From Tridacna crocea (lineage: Eukaryota; Mollusca; Bivalvia; Cardiida; Cardiidae): a DNA stretch of 64,000 nucleotides. A program made the position numbers and the translations under genes. Positions 1 to 12,800 of this stretch are shown here, in pieces; the stretch's first letter is position 1, and every line of letters starts with the position of its first letter. Under the pieces are notes generated by a model. The model worked only from the letters and a program-made list of their open reading frames with translations, made no database searches and had not been told where the DNA came from. The stretch lies in assembly GCA_943736015.1 (NCBI GenBank), contig OX031070.1:22899673-22963672 (forward strand), given 5' to 3'.

Positions 1-738
1 ATTCAAGTGTCTCGAACAATGAAATTTGTCTATGAAAGGTTACATAGACATGGTGTTTTACCGGGAATGTAGAACAATTAATTAAGTTGATGCCCCCCCT
101 TTTTTAACAAGGTTTTCAAAAAGCATCTTGTGGTCATTTAACACATTTCATATTGACTTACTGGAAAAGTTTTACTTATACACAATTTTTAATTGAACTA
201 CTCATAAGAAAAAAACAAACAAACAAACAAACTCTTGAAAACAATGCAGGAAAAGGAGGAAATACTAGTACTCAGATGTGTTCTATCCTACGAAGTTTAA
301 AACTCCTTTATATTTAACATTAAGTTTTCTACTCTCAATGATTCATTGCACAATAGACTAATGTAGAAGAGAAAGATCCTTTTCTTATGCTATTTGGAAA
401 TTTAATATTTACATATTCATAAGCAAGTTATATACCCAGTAACCCCAAACTACTTTAACAAAATGACGAAAAAGAAGGAAAAGAGACAATTGTTCAGGGG
501 TTACTTTTCCTTATATTATTTCATCATTTAGTCACAAAATAGTTTCAATATTCATATTCAGCTTTTCTAGTATCTCTTACGCCGTCTTTTTAAAAAGATG
601 TTTCGTGAAACCGCAGAATCAAGGTAATAGAATTATCCTTTGGTATCTTTTAAATCCTTTCTGATTATTAAAGTGAATTTGAATTCCGGCTTTGAAATGT
701 TCAGTCTGTTGTCACACGAGAACCAGCTAAAAACAAAT
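1..738. other. RFC5 upstream region, no gene seen
   Basis: AT-rich unique sequence ahead of RFC5 exon 1. I see no coding exon on either strand and no copy of the local MITE. It presumably holds the RFC5 promoter. There is no convincing TATA box at a sensible distance from the start codon. Confidence 0.5.
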
Positions 739-746
739 TTTCCCGC
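739..746 (+). promoter_or_regulatory. E2F-like site TTTCCCGC upstream of RFC5
   Basis: An exact TTTCCCGC match (E2F/DP consensus TTTSSCGC) lies 43 bp before the RFC5 start codon. Replication genes of animals are typically E2F targets, so the position fits. An 8-mer can occur by chance, and binding is inferred. Confidence 0.45.
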
Positions 747-764
747 AATACTACCAAGAGGCAT

Positions 765-818
765 ATGAATATTCTGCTGCAACTCGAAAATGGGACAAGA
801 CAAAGGAAAGTCAGATAA
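765..818 (+). promoter_or_regulatory. possible uORF overlapping the RFC5 start
   Basis: An ATG at 765 opens a 17-codon frame ending in TAA at 816-818. It overlaps the RFC5 ATG in another frame. It matters only if transcription starts upstream of 765, which cannot be judged here. The RFC5 ATG has the stronger context (A at -3, G at +4). Confidence 0.25.
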
Positions 819-830
819 AAATTTACCATG
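790..830 (+). CDS. RFC5 exon 1 (residues 1-13 and part of W14)
   Basis: Thirteen codons plus TG, then donor gtaaat at 831. The split Trp codon TG|G is completed by exon 2, giving KNLPW-VEKYRP as in animal RFC5. It is short and isolated, so gene predictors may miss it. Confidence 0.88.
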
Positions 831-3800
831 GTAAATAGATTTTTCAATAAGCAGGCCATTATGACACAGCGTTGGTGTTTAATAAGGTTCCGAGACGTTT
901 CGTCCCTCAACCATTTCCTCCCCAAGTCGTTTCGCCCGAAAACGTTTCCATCCCGGTCGTTTCGCTCCTTTGATCGTTTCTCCGACCCCACCCCAACCCC
1001 CCTGGTTGTTTTCCCCCTAGTCGTTTTCCCCCTAGTCGTTTCGCCCTCTAAACAAGGTAAAAATTGAATTGCACTACAGAAGTTTTATAAATTTATAGAG
1101 GAACATGGGTGGTATGTGTAAAAAACATGAGAATGTGGTCATGTATATTTTTTCAAACTTTAAACAGGTAAGTAAACGTAGTTCACTATTCCTTTTTTAC
1201 ATTTTCATAAATTAGACGATGAGACCTTTATCAAAAGTTGAATTCATAATAATGTGTTTAAAGGTTAATATTTGTTGCATTTAAAAGTAGAATGGAGCAA
1301 CATGGGAAGTAAGTCTTATGGTACCTTCAGTCTGAAGGTGTCTGCTCCGATGCTATTTTTGTGACTGGTCTTCGCTAACACCTTCAGGCCAGCCATTCAT
1401 TGAACCCGTATGGAAAAAACACGATTTTACCCGCATCTTTTCGAACGGCTCTATGCGACAGAATTTCAAATTACAACTAATAAAATGGGCATGGATTGTT
1501 AGATAAATGATTAATCTTTACAAACAAACTGATTTTAGTTAATATCCAACTCTTACCTTTGTGCAAATCTGTACTTTTCAACGTAAATAATCGTTGACCT
1601 ACTCCACCAGAAATCAAAACATGGTGATCTTTTCAATGCGCATGTCTCGGCAGAAATCGCAGTATCTCTGACACGCTACAGGATGGTTTAGTTGCGAATT
1701 TTGCTGTAAACAAATGCACCTTGATCGAACTTGGCTGTATAGGGTTAGGGAACCAGACTGTACAAATTTCAAATTCTGTTGAGTGCGCATGCCTGACTAA
1801 CGGAAGTCGCTGTGTTAGTTGTTTACAAATTATGCTGGATTTATTTACGTTTGGGAAAAGGTAAATTCCCATTGATTTAATTGGTATTTTGCAGCATATT
1901 TTGTGTGCTCTTAAAGATTAATCATTTATCTAACGATCCATACCCATTTTATTAGCTGTCATTGGAAATTTTGTCGCATTGAGCTGTTCGAAAAGATGCG
2001 GGTAACATCTTATTTTTTCCAGAAGGGTCTAATGAATGGCTGACATGAAGGGGTCTGCGAAGACCAGTCACAAAAATAGCATCGGAGCAGACACCTTCAG
2101 ACTGAAGGTAGTCTTATGGGTGACAGATGTTTCAGTAATAGACGAGTTAGATAACTTATAGACTTATAAAGTAAATGGATTGGATGTTTCACCAGCAAAG
2201 CAATTATATTGTGTTATGATCTGTGACGTTCTTTACACCTGATGTATGACTGTGTATTTTTCCAAACCTTTTACTTTTACTCTTATCACCCTTTTATCCC
2301 CCAATAGATAGGTTCAAACTTTTCCACCCTATCCCCCTTGATAGATACGCAATTCACATGGTTAATACATGCATGGAAAATGGTACATAACAAAAATATG
2401 AATTATGAAACATAGTGGGTAATACAAGTTAACCCTTTACCAAACGACAATATTTTAGACTGGTCCAAATTGAAAGCACTGGCAGATGACAAAATAAACA
2501 TAACTCAGAAATTGAAATTTGTTTCTAGCAGGGTAGAAAACATTGTGGAACAAGGAGAAAATGCTGGTGACTGGCATTTTCTCCTTTTCCCAAAATGTTT
2601 TCAAAAGGCTTCTATCTCATGGTCGTTGAAACTAGGGATCATTTGGAAAAGGGTTGAGGTTTTAAATAACGAAGGTTTGAACAAAATAAAGCCATGGATT
2701 GGGTGTAAAGAACATCACTATACATGAGCACTATATAAGTGGTTTGTTACCGAAATAACCAATGTTACCAAACTTGTATGTTACTGAAACATCTATAAAT
2801 CACTCTGATTGTATTATTGTTCTTGTGCCAAAAAAATGGTGTGAAATTATTGCTCTTTTAGGGTGATTGAACAATGTGATTTTTCAGTATTTTGCGCTGA
2901 ATTTTTCCGAAAGAAAGAGACTGTAGTCATCACATTTATGAACACATGCACTTGACTCTCAGACCAGAGGGATCTTTGTTTGCTTGGAAAATGAAAGTTG
3001 AAAAATGAAAATTGTTTTTTGTAAGGTAAGAGAAGGTGCATACATGTAAAGCCGACAGGAATTAGGCATTCTATATTGAAAATATATATTAAAATATGTA
3101 AAAAAAACCCCTTCTCTTTATATATTAAAGAAGCACAAGAGATGCAAATCCTCAGTTAACAGCGACACAACTTCAGGGATCATTCTGGTTGGACTTATAT
3201 ATGAGAGAAAATGTTCCATTTACTCAAAAATTATGAGAGATTTTAAATTTTAATGAGATTTTTTGTTTCAATTTTCAGGAATCTTAACTGTTCTCCAAAC
3301 GACAAATCCAAACCTCTTTAAGACACTATTTTAAAAGTGATTACTTTCTCTGAAATGAGAGAAAACAATGTTGGAAAAAGATTAACTGCTCAATTTGAGC
3401 AATTTCTACTTTTCCCACACTGTTTTCACAAATCTTACAACTAAAAACCAGTGTGTCAACATTTTTTCAAAATAAGTCTTGACATCTGGCTCTGCCACAC
3501 CCCCAATGTAGATCTTTAATCAAATTCATGAATTATCAAAGTGCAACCACCCATGTAATTTAAGCCACTTTTTGTTAAATTTGACTGTTTTTCTTTTGGT
3601 ATCAAGGGATCCAAAGAAGGAGCGGTGTAATCGTTGGACTTGGTCATCGATTTATCATGTTTATCTGGGCTTTCAGCACTCTCGTGAGTTCGTGAGAAAA
3701 CTGGTTATTTTATTACAAAATTTTATTTGATTCTACTTTCCTCTACTTCGGAGGCATTTTCCTGGCACTGTGCCCGACACAGAACTGCAGATGACTTCAA

Positions 3801-6800
3801 CACGAACTGCATTCGTACGGAACATCACAGTCCGCTATTGATAAGGAAAAACACCGAACAAGCCGAATGTTGCAAATGGTAATCTGCTTCCCGTATACCT
3901 TGTTTTACGATGCGGGGAACCAGTATAAAGACTAGTTTGTTGCGCGGATTTCCACTATGTAAGGACTGACACTCGAGTTCTATCCCTATCATCTGCCAAA
4001 AATCAGTATGCGAGATTTTATTTCAATTGAGATTTAGAAATGGGATTTTTGCAACTTTAATGAGAGAATCTCGCGATTTCGCAGCCTAGAATGATCCCTG
4101 CAACTTAACCCTTTACCAAACAACAATATTTTACACTGATCCAAATTGAAAGCAGTTGCAGACGATAAAATAAACATAACTCAAAAATCTAAATTTGTTT
4201 CCAGCAGGATAGAAAACATTGTGGGAAAAGGAGAAAATGGTGGTTACCAGCATTTTCTCCTTTTCCCACAATGTTTTCAAAATGCTTATATCTCAGGGTC
4301 CTAAAAACCAGGGATTGTTTGGTAAAGGGTTATATGATCTACCCACCCGAATTCACCCAACAAGACAAGAGTGATCACAATATCCTTTACCCTAGTAACA
4401 GATAACACCAAAATGTACCAGTGACATTCGATGATCCATAAGGAGACACCTTTTTACTGTAGATATCTGTCATTTTTTACAGCTTTTTTGACAGTTTAAA
4501 GCCAACGAGGAGGCAATTTGCTGACTTCACAAATAGTCCCGCAGTAAATATTCTGACCAAGTCCACTATGTGCCTTTGCCTTGTTTTCCATGACCTTGGC
4601 TCCAGACTCAAATGAAACAAGGCCTAATTTAAATATAGGAATGATTGGTATAACTTGGCATAATCCTTTTCTTAAATCAAGAGCTGTTTACTTAACAAGG
4701 GATGTTTTTTAAATTGTCGATATTTTCATTTCCATGCATCACATAAAAATGACCAGACGAATAAGGCTAATGTCCCCTGAAGGGTTTTTCCCTATTTATA
4801 CAAGTCACAAATCTTTTCTTTAAAAAAGAATGAAAAGGCTTGTGTTTCTTTATAAGGGATATTTTTCTGATATTTTATCAACAATTTTTTACATTATAGA
4901 ATGTCAAATTCCTGTGGTGAAATCTAGCATTTCTTGTTTATTTATTTGTTTTTTTTTTTTTATAAAAAGAGTCAAGAACAATTATCAAGATGGGTTTGAA
5001 ATGTGTAAACTTTTTATAGCTGTTCTCTGAGGTTGTAAAATTTATTGAGAAATCAGATGTAATTTTTGTCAAAATAGTGGCACCAATTTTTTTCCATCAG
5101 AAAATCATTCGAGTTGCTATTTTTTTTTGCAAATCACAGTCCAGTCATTGCAAGCTCATTCTGAGCACAAAATCCATATAAAACTGATCATTAGGTGCAT
5201 ATGGCATATATTAGGTGTTAATCAATGGATAGATTGGCTCCAGGCTTGTTCATCCCAAAACCAGTTCGACACTGGGCTTATTTGCCGGGCTTGTTGGTCC
5301 CGCAGTACCTTGTCGATATTACTGGAGTATACCATGCTATGTGCATTCTAAAATGAAATTGTTATTTAACACCACAATTCGACATTCAATAATGTAAAAA
5401 ATTGATAAAATATTTAAAAAAAAATTACACCCCCCCCATTTATAAAGAAACAAAAGGAATGCAACACCTCGATTACCTGCAAAAAAAAAATATGCTAGAC
5501 AGCATTGCCATCTGCATGCAGTTCTCTTGTTTCTTTCCAGGGTTGAAAAGTATAGACCTAAACAGTTAGATGACCTCATATCTCATACAGACATTATCAA
5601 CACAAGTAAGTAAGACTGACTTTAAAATCATATCATGTGTACTCTTTGTGAGGCAACATCTTTTCAGATTTCTTATTGTAAAGGAGAAAAACATGGCAGG
5701 AAAAAAGGATATTTTGGTAACAAATACTATCTCCTTTTCCTACTATATTTTATACAATTGTTTTGCTTAGAATTGTTTAACTCTTTACCACACAATCCTG
5801 ACTTTTGACGAACCTGAGAAAGAAAGAATGTGAGAAAACATCTTGGGAAAAGGAGAAAATGCTGGTAATTAGCATTTTCTCCTTTACCCTTAATGTTTTC
5901 TACCCTTTTCCTATAACAAATTTCAGTTTTTTAGCCATGTTTATTTTGTTGTCTGCAAATGCTTTCAATTTGGAAATGACTACAATTCTGATTTTGGTAG
6001 AGAGTTAATCTATGCTTACTGCAAAGGAAAATTAAGTTGTGAAAAGTGCTTCAACTCTGCACCTAACAGTCCCAAGTTTTAATGACCCATAAGAAGAATA
6101 CCTTTGAAAACATTTTGGATAAAGGAGAAATTGCTGGTAACCAGCATATTCCCCTTTTTCCATTATGTTTTCTATCCTATTAAAAACACACTGAACTTGG
6201 GGTCACAATTATTTTATCATCTACATATGCTTTCAATTTGGAAGTGTAAAATTTTCTCATTTGATAGAGACTTTCGGATAGAAACATGAACTGTTCATTC
6301 CTTTAATTAGCCCGCCTGGTAGGCTCAGTGGTGAGCGTGTCGGACTCGAGACCTGGTGGTTGTGAGGTCAATACCCGGCTTAGGCGAACTTTCTTTCCGT
6401 CATATTTTCGTCTCTCGCCTCTGCTGAAGCATGTGAGAAAAGTAATCGGTGGCTTTGGAAAGAAAGTTGTGTTAGTACCGGTGTGAGAAAGCCAGGAAAC
6501 ATGTGTGCATCACCGACCGCCATGATATGACCTTAGCTGTTAAAGTGGTGTTAAGCCCCAGTACAGCTAACGAACCATCATTCCTTTAATTGAAGCACAT
6601 TACATATACATATGAGCATTATCTGGTAATAGGGGGCTTAGTACATTTCTGTGATACATCATACTAAGCAAGTCGTTACATAATTACTGATCCTTGAAAT
6701 CCATTTTGTCTTTTAACCAGCTGAATCATGAGGTAGAATAGTACTTTGATATGCAGAAAATTTACAGCTAGCAAAATGTTTTGATCTATATCAGCTTGCA

Positions 6801-9800
6801 TGGAATGTGCAGGCTGACATAGGTCAATACTGGTTACAGATGCATTAACTCATTACCAAACCGCAACATTTTTAGCTAGTACAAATTGAAAGCATTTGCA
6901 GACAACAAAAAAAATGCAATCAAAAACTGAAATTCGGATTTGGAAAGAGTAGAAAACATGGTGGGAAAAGGAGAAAATGCTGGTTACCAGCATTTTCTAC
7001 TTTTCGCACAATGTTTTTTTTTAACCCATTACCACTCAATCCCTACTTTTGACGCCCCTGAGAAAGAAGCCTTTTGAAAACACTGTGGGAAAAGGAGAAA
7101 ATGCTGGTAACCAGCATTTTCTCCTTTTCCCACAGTGTTTTATACCCTTCCCAGAACACATTTCAATTTTTCAGTCACCTTTATGTTACCATCTGCAAAT
7201 GCTTTCAATTTGAACCAGTCTAAATTTTTGTTGTGTGGTAAAGAGTTAAAGGCTTTCTTTCTCAGGGTCGTTAAAAATTGGGATTGTGTGGTAAAGAGTT
7301 ATGACTCCGTTTCACACAGCATGGCTGATTATGTGTACATTAACATTCTTTGTATTTCAGTTAACAAGTTTGTGGCCCATAACAGATTACCCCATTTGCT
7401 GTTTTATGGCCCACCAGGTACAGGAAAGACCAGCACAATCCTAGCTGTGGCAAAACAAATGTACACACCTGCAGAGTTTCATTCAATGGTGCTGGAGGTA
7501 AGCTGCAAGATAGTCTGGGAATTAACAAGAATATAACTAGATTAATTCATTACCGAACAACAAAATGTAGACTGATCCAATTTGAAAGCATTTGCAGACG
7601 TCAAAATAAAAGAGACTGAAAATTTTAAATTCATATCGACGAGGTGAGAAAACATTGTGGGAAAAGGAAAAAAATGCTATTTACCAGCAATATCTCCATT
7701 TCACACCATGTTTTCAAAAGGCTTCTTTCTCAGGGTCATCAAAAGTCAGCTATATGTGGTAAAGTCTTGAAGAAAAAACAGTGAGCCGGTTCAAATTCTA
7801 AGTTCAACCCGTCTTGTTCCAAGAATTGATGGCTCTGATAAAGAAGCCTTTTGAACCCATTTTTGGGAAAGGAGAAAATGCTGGTAACTAGTATTTTCTC
7901 CTTTGCTTACAGTTTACTACCCTATCAAAGACAATTTCCATCATTTCATTTGCAAACCATAGAACGCTTACTTTAACCCTTTACCCCGTAAGTCATTTCT
8001 ATGGCATCACTAATTGACTCTAAGTAACATCAAGGATGAAGCTGATTCTTATGTGTAAATGACACCTTATGATAGCATAGAAAACATTGTGACAAAAGGT
8101 GAAATTGCTCGTCACAAAAAATTTCACCTTTTGCCACAGTGTTTTCCAAAGGCTCCTCCTACAAGCAATGTGTAGAAATGAGTATCTATGGAGTAAAGGG
8201 TTAAATGATGGACAATTCTACATTTTTGTACTGCAGAAGAGTGAATCATCATTTTCTTCACCAACTTATATGAGCCATACTCTGTGAAAAGGGGTTTAAT
8301 GTAAAGTTTTTAACTTGTGTCAGCCTGTGTGGCTTGCGCTGGTGGGACATTGGTAAAACCTTTTCACAATTTACAAATCATCTGCCAGTTAAAAGACCAT
8401 TCTACCTGTAAACTGACCCGGTCCTTATATCTGTGTGAGATTTTATGGATACATAATTAAGAGATGACTTGCTCCGTGTAATGGGTAATAGAGATGCATT
8501 AAACCCCTTTTTTGCCAGAGCATGGCTCATGTTAATGATAAAGTAAACTTGCTTCATCAAGATAACTGTTTTGAGTACCAATGTAGAAATATAGATTAGA
8601 TAAACTCAATGTTTGTGTGCCAGAATATTCTTTGGAATATGTAACTCTGCAGTGAGTATTTTTTATTTTAAATTCCAGTTAAATGCCTCAGATGACAGGG
8701 GAATCGGGATAGTTCGAGGTCAGATTCTTAGTTTTGCCAGCACTAAAACAATTTTCAAGTGAGTGGTAAAGGCCCTTATCTCTTTAAGCATTTTTTTTTT
8801 TATTCCTTGGTGAATTATTTTTGGAATTTTTTATTCCTTGGTGAATTATTTTTGGAAGGCGAGACTTTCATTCTCCCTTCATATATCAGCGCTCGGCAGC
8901 CTACTGCAAATGCCTCTGAACAGCATTATCCAAATGCCTTTCAAATAGTTCGTTACTTCTGGAGTACATTAGAACAAAATAATGTCAAGGCCATTGTAAA
9001 TTTTATCAGAACAGCAAGAAGAAACTTCAAATTTCTAGTTCAACTCTACCAGAGGAGAAAATGTTGGGCCTGTCCAAATTGAAAACATATTTAAACAATT
9101 TATTTAACTCATTACCAAACGACAATATTATAGACTTGTCCAAATTGAAAGCATTTGCACACAACAAAATAAAAGTGACTGAAAATTTGAAATTTGTTTT
9201 GTGAAGGGTAGAAAACAATGCAGGAAAAGGAGAAAATGCTGATTACCAGCATTTTCTTCTTTTCCCACAATTTTTTTTACTAAAGGCCTCTTTCTAAGGG
9301 GCGTCAAAAGTAGGAATCGTGTGGTAATGGGTTAACTCATTACCAAAAGACAATATTTTTGGCCTGTCCAAATGGAAAGCTTTGCAGACGACAAAATAAA
9401 AGTGACTGAAAATTTGAAATTTGCTTTGCGAAGAGTTGAAAACATTGTGGGAAAAGAAGAAAATGCTGGTTACCAGCATTTTCTTCTTTTCCCACGTTTT
9501 CTAAAGGCTTCTTTCTCAGGGTTGTCAAATGTAGGGATTGTGTGGTAATGGATAAAAATGGCTCAAATGATGGTACTTTTTGGAAAGCAAAAATAAAGCA
9601 TACTCCAAAACAAAATTTCGTTTCAAGATGAAGAAACTTGTTAGCTTGTCAAGTTGTTGTGATGTGAGAATCCTGGATTGTTTTTTGTGTGTGTTTTTCT
9701 GTATGTTTTCTCTTATTTTCAGGAAAGGGTTCAAGTTGGTCATCCTAGATGAGGCTGATGCAATGACAAGGGACGCTCAAAACTCGCTTAGAAGAGGTAT

Positions 9801-12800
9801 ACAAGTCCTTAAAGAACAGCAAGACTGGACACTTACCCATATTGAAAGCATGAACTTTGAGCTACGTTCTGGCAAACAGGGGCTGAACTCTCTACCAAAC
9901 AACAATAATTTGAATGGTCCAACTTGAAAGGATTTGCAGACAGCAAATTAAATGCAACTGAAGTGATAATTCTTGTTTTGGATGGGGCAGAAAATGTAAC
10001 AAGCATTTTCTCCTTTTCCCACAATGTTTTCAAAAGCCTCCTTTTCCCATGATGTTTTCAAAAGCCTTCTCCCACAAGGGCGTTAAACCTTGGGATTGTG
10101 TCAAGGTGGTAACAGGTTAACCATTTACCACACAATTTTAAGTTTTAACAAGCCTTGCTAAGAAAACTTTTGAAAACATTGTGGTAAAAAGAGCAAATGC
10201 TTGTACCCAAAATTTTCTCCTTTTCCTGCACTGTTTTCTACCCCTTCTGAAGGCCAATCACATCTTTTGTTGAATGAAATCAGTTTTTAGCTCTACTGGC
10301 TGAAAGCCAGCAGAGCTTATGTCATGGCGTGGTTTCCGTCATCCATCCGTCTGTCTGTCCTTCTGTTAGTCTTTTTCTTCTTTACGCGATAAAGTCTTCA
10401 GTTTTGGTCAGATTTCTGTAAAACTTATAGTTTGTTCATCTCATCAATAGCTTTAACCCTATCGATTTTGAAAAAAATCTGACAAACAATATGGGAAAAG
10501 TAGCCATTTTAATTTTAAAATTTCCATATCTTGTTTACACGATAAAGTCTGTATTTTTGGTCAGATTTCTATGAAACTTGCAAAGTTTGTTTATCTGGTC
10601 AAAAGCTTCAACCCTAATGCTTTTAAAAAAAAAAAAAAAACCAACAAACAGTATGGGAAAAGTAACCATTTCAAGTTGACAACTTTCATTTCTTGTTTAT
10701 GCGATAAAGTCTTCATTTTTAGTCAGATTTCAGTGAAACTCACACAGTGTGTTTATCTCATCAATAGCTTTCGATCCTATCGATTTTGAAAAAAATCCAA
10801 AAAACAGTATGAGAAAAGTAGCCATTTCAAATTGAACAGTTTCATTGCTTGTTTACATGATAAAGTATTTATTTCTGATTAAATTTTTGTGATTTTTTCA
10901 GCTTGTTTATCCCATCAATAGCTTTTAACCCTGTTGAGTTTGAAAAATTCAACAAACAGTAATGGAAAAGTAGCCATTTCGAGTTGAAAATGTCAATTTT
11001 TTTTGTCATTTTTTTTTTGTCTTTTTGCATCATGAATTCATAATGTATGCCAGCATAAAAACAAAATTTAATTATCTGCCATTAGAGCATATTCAGGCCT
11101 TTCAGGGCCTTCTAGTTTCATCTGCAAATGCTTTCAACTTAGACTAGTCGAATATTTTATCATTTGTAACAGGATTTATCATTTGTAACAGGATTTATCA
11201 ATTTACTGCATGTTTGTGATGTATGATACTTTTAGCAAATCATAACTAATTATGGACCAGCAGTAAGGTGTTTTGGACTTTGAATACTTGTATTATATTT
11301 TATAAAACACTAACACCCACTTTATCCTATCACCAAACGACAATATTTTAGACTGGTCCAAACTGAAAGCATTTGCAGACGACAAAATAAAAGTGACTGA
11401 AAATTTGAAATTTGTTTTGTGAAGGGTAGAAAACATGGTGGGAAAAGGAGAAAATACTGGTTACCAGTTACTCCTTTTCCCACAATGTTTTCTAAAGGCT
11501 TCTTTTTCAGGGGCATCAAAAGTAGGGATTGTGTGGTAATGGGTTAATAAAAGTTTTTCCCTAGCTTGTAATTATATTCGGAGGTTTTCATTATACATGT
11601 CCTAATTTAAGGTATGTCTAATTATTTCATGTGTTCATAGTATGTTTATACACTATACTTGTTATGCCTGCAGTTGGCTGTCACAGAGTTGATGTGTTTT
11701 GGATCATTCTTTTTTCCAAATCATGCCCAATAAATTGATGTGATTTGTGAACTCCTTGGCTTCTAAACACGACTCACTGTCCTTTATGCAGACTGTAGAT
11801 CAAGATCAGACAACACAAAATGTTCTGTCTCATCTTTGATCTATACTGCCCAGCAAGAAAGTACTTTTCTTCTGAAAAAGAGTTTGAAAATAGCATTTTT
11901 CTACTTTTTGATATCTACTTGAAAATTTCATATAACTTATTGAACAGCTAAACCCTTACCAAATGACAAAATTTTGGACTCAACCAAATTGAAAGGGTTT
12001 ATTATTTGTAGACCACAAATTTGATGCAGCTCACATGATAATTTCTGTTTTTCATAGAATAGAAAACATTGTGGGCCAAGGAGAAAATGCTGGTTACCAG
12101 CATTTTCTCCTTTTCCCACAATGTTTTCAAAACCTTTCGACTCCAGGGTCATTAAAACTCTGGGTTGTGTAGTAAAGGGTTAACCCTTTACCACTCAATG
12201 CCGACTTTTGACACTCCTGGAAAAGAAGCCTTTCGAAAACATTTTGGGAAAAGAAGAAAATGCTGGTAACTAGCATTTTCTCCTTTTCCCACAATGTTTC
12301 TTCTCTGTTAAAGAAAAAATACACCATTTGAGCCATACTGAATTTGTTGTCTGCAAATGCTTTCAATTTGGACAAGGATAAAACTTTGTCGCCTGGTAAA
12401 GGGTTAAAAGAGCAAAAAACAGACTTGTGTCACTTTTTTTCTCCTTTCCAGTGATAGAGAAATTCACAGACAATGTAAGATTCTGCATCATATGTAATTA
12501 TCTGTCCAAGATAATACCAGCATTACAGTCTCGATGTACAAGATTTAGGTTTGGTCCCCTGTCTACAGAACAGATGGCACCCAGACTGGAGCATGTGATC
12601 AAAGAAGAAGGGTAAGACAGGCATAATTTACTCTTCTACAGACAAACTTTATGACTTTTTACCTCGCCTGAACATGAATAACTCAGAGTGAGCTATTGTG
12701 ATCACTCACCCTCTGTTGTTGTTCACCTGTCCTTGGTCCTTTCTTATTTCTTTGTTTACACTCTAGAATCTACAAATATCAACCAATTGGCACCAAACAT

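Noticed and set aside
3600..4000. Possible exon in the GC-richer stretch of RFC5 intron 1
   Set aside because: No RFC5 residues are missing between exons 1 and 2, and the stretch lies inside the CAGGG TIR element.
7135..7536. 133-codon open frame containing the RFC5 Walker A sequence
   Set aside because: It begins inside a MITE and runs past the donor at 7498. Only 7361-7497 is exon.
9580..9927. 115-codon frame through RFC5 exon 5
   Set aside because: Intron and MITE sequence on both sides. Only 9723-9796 aligns with RFC5.
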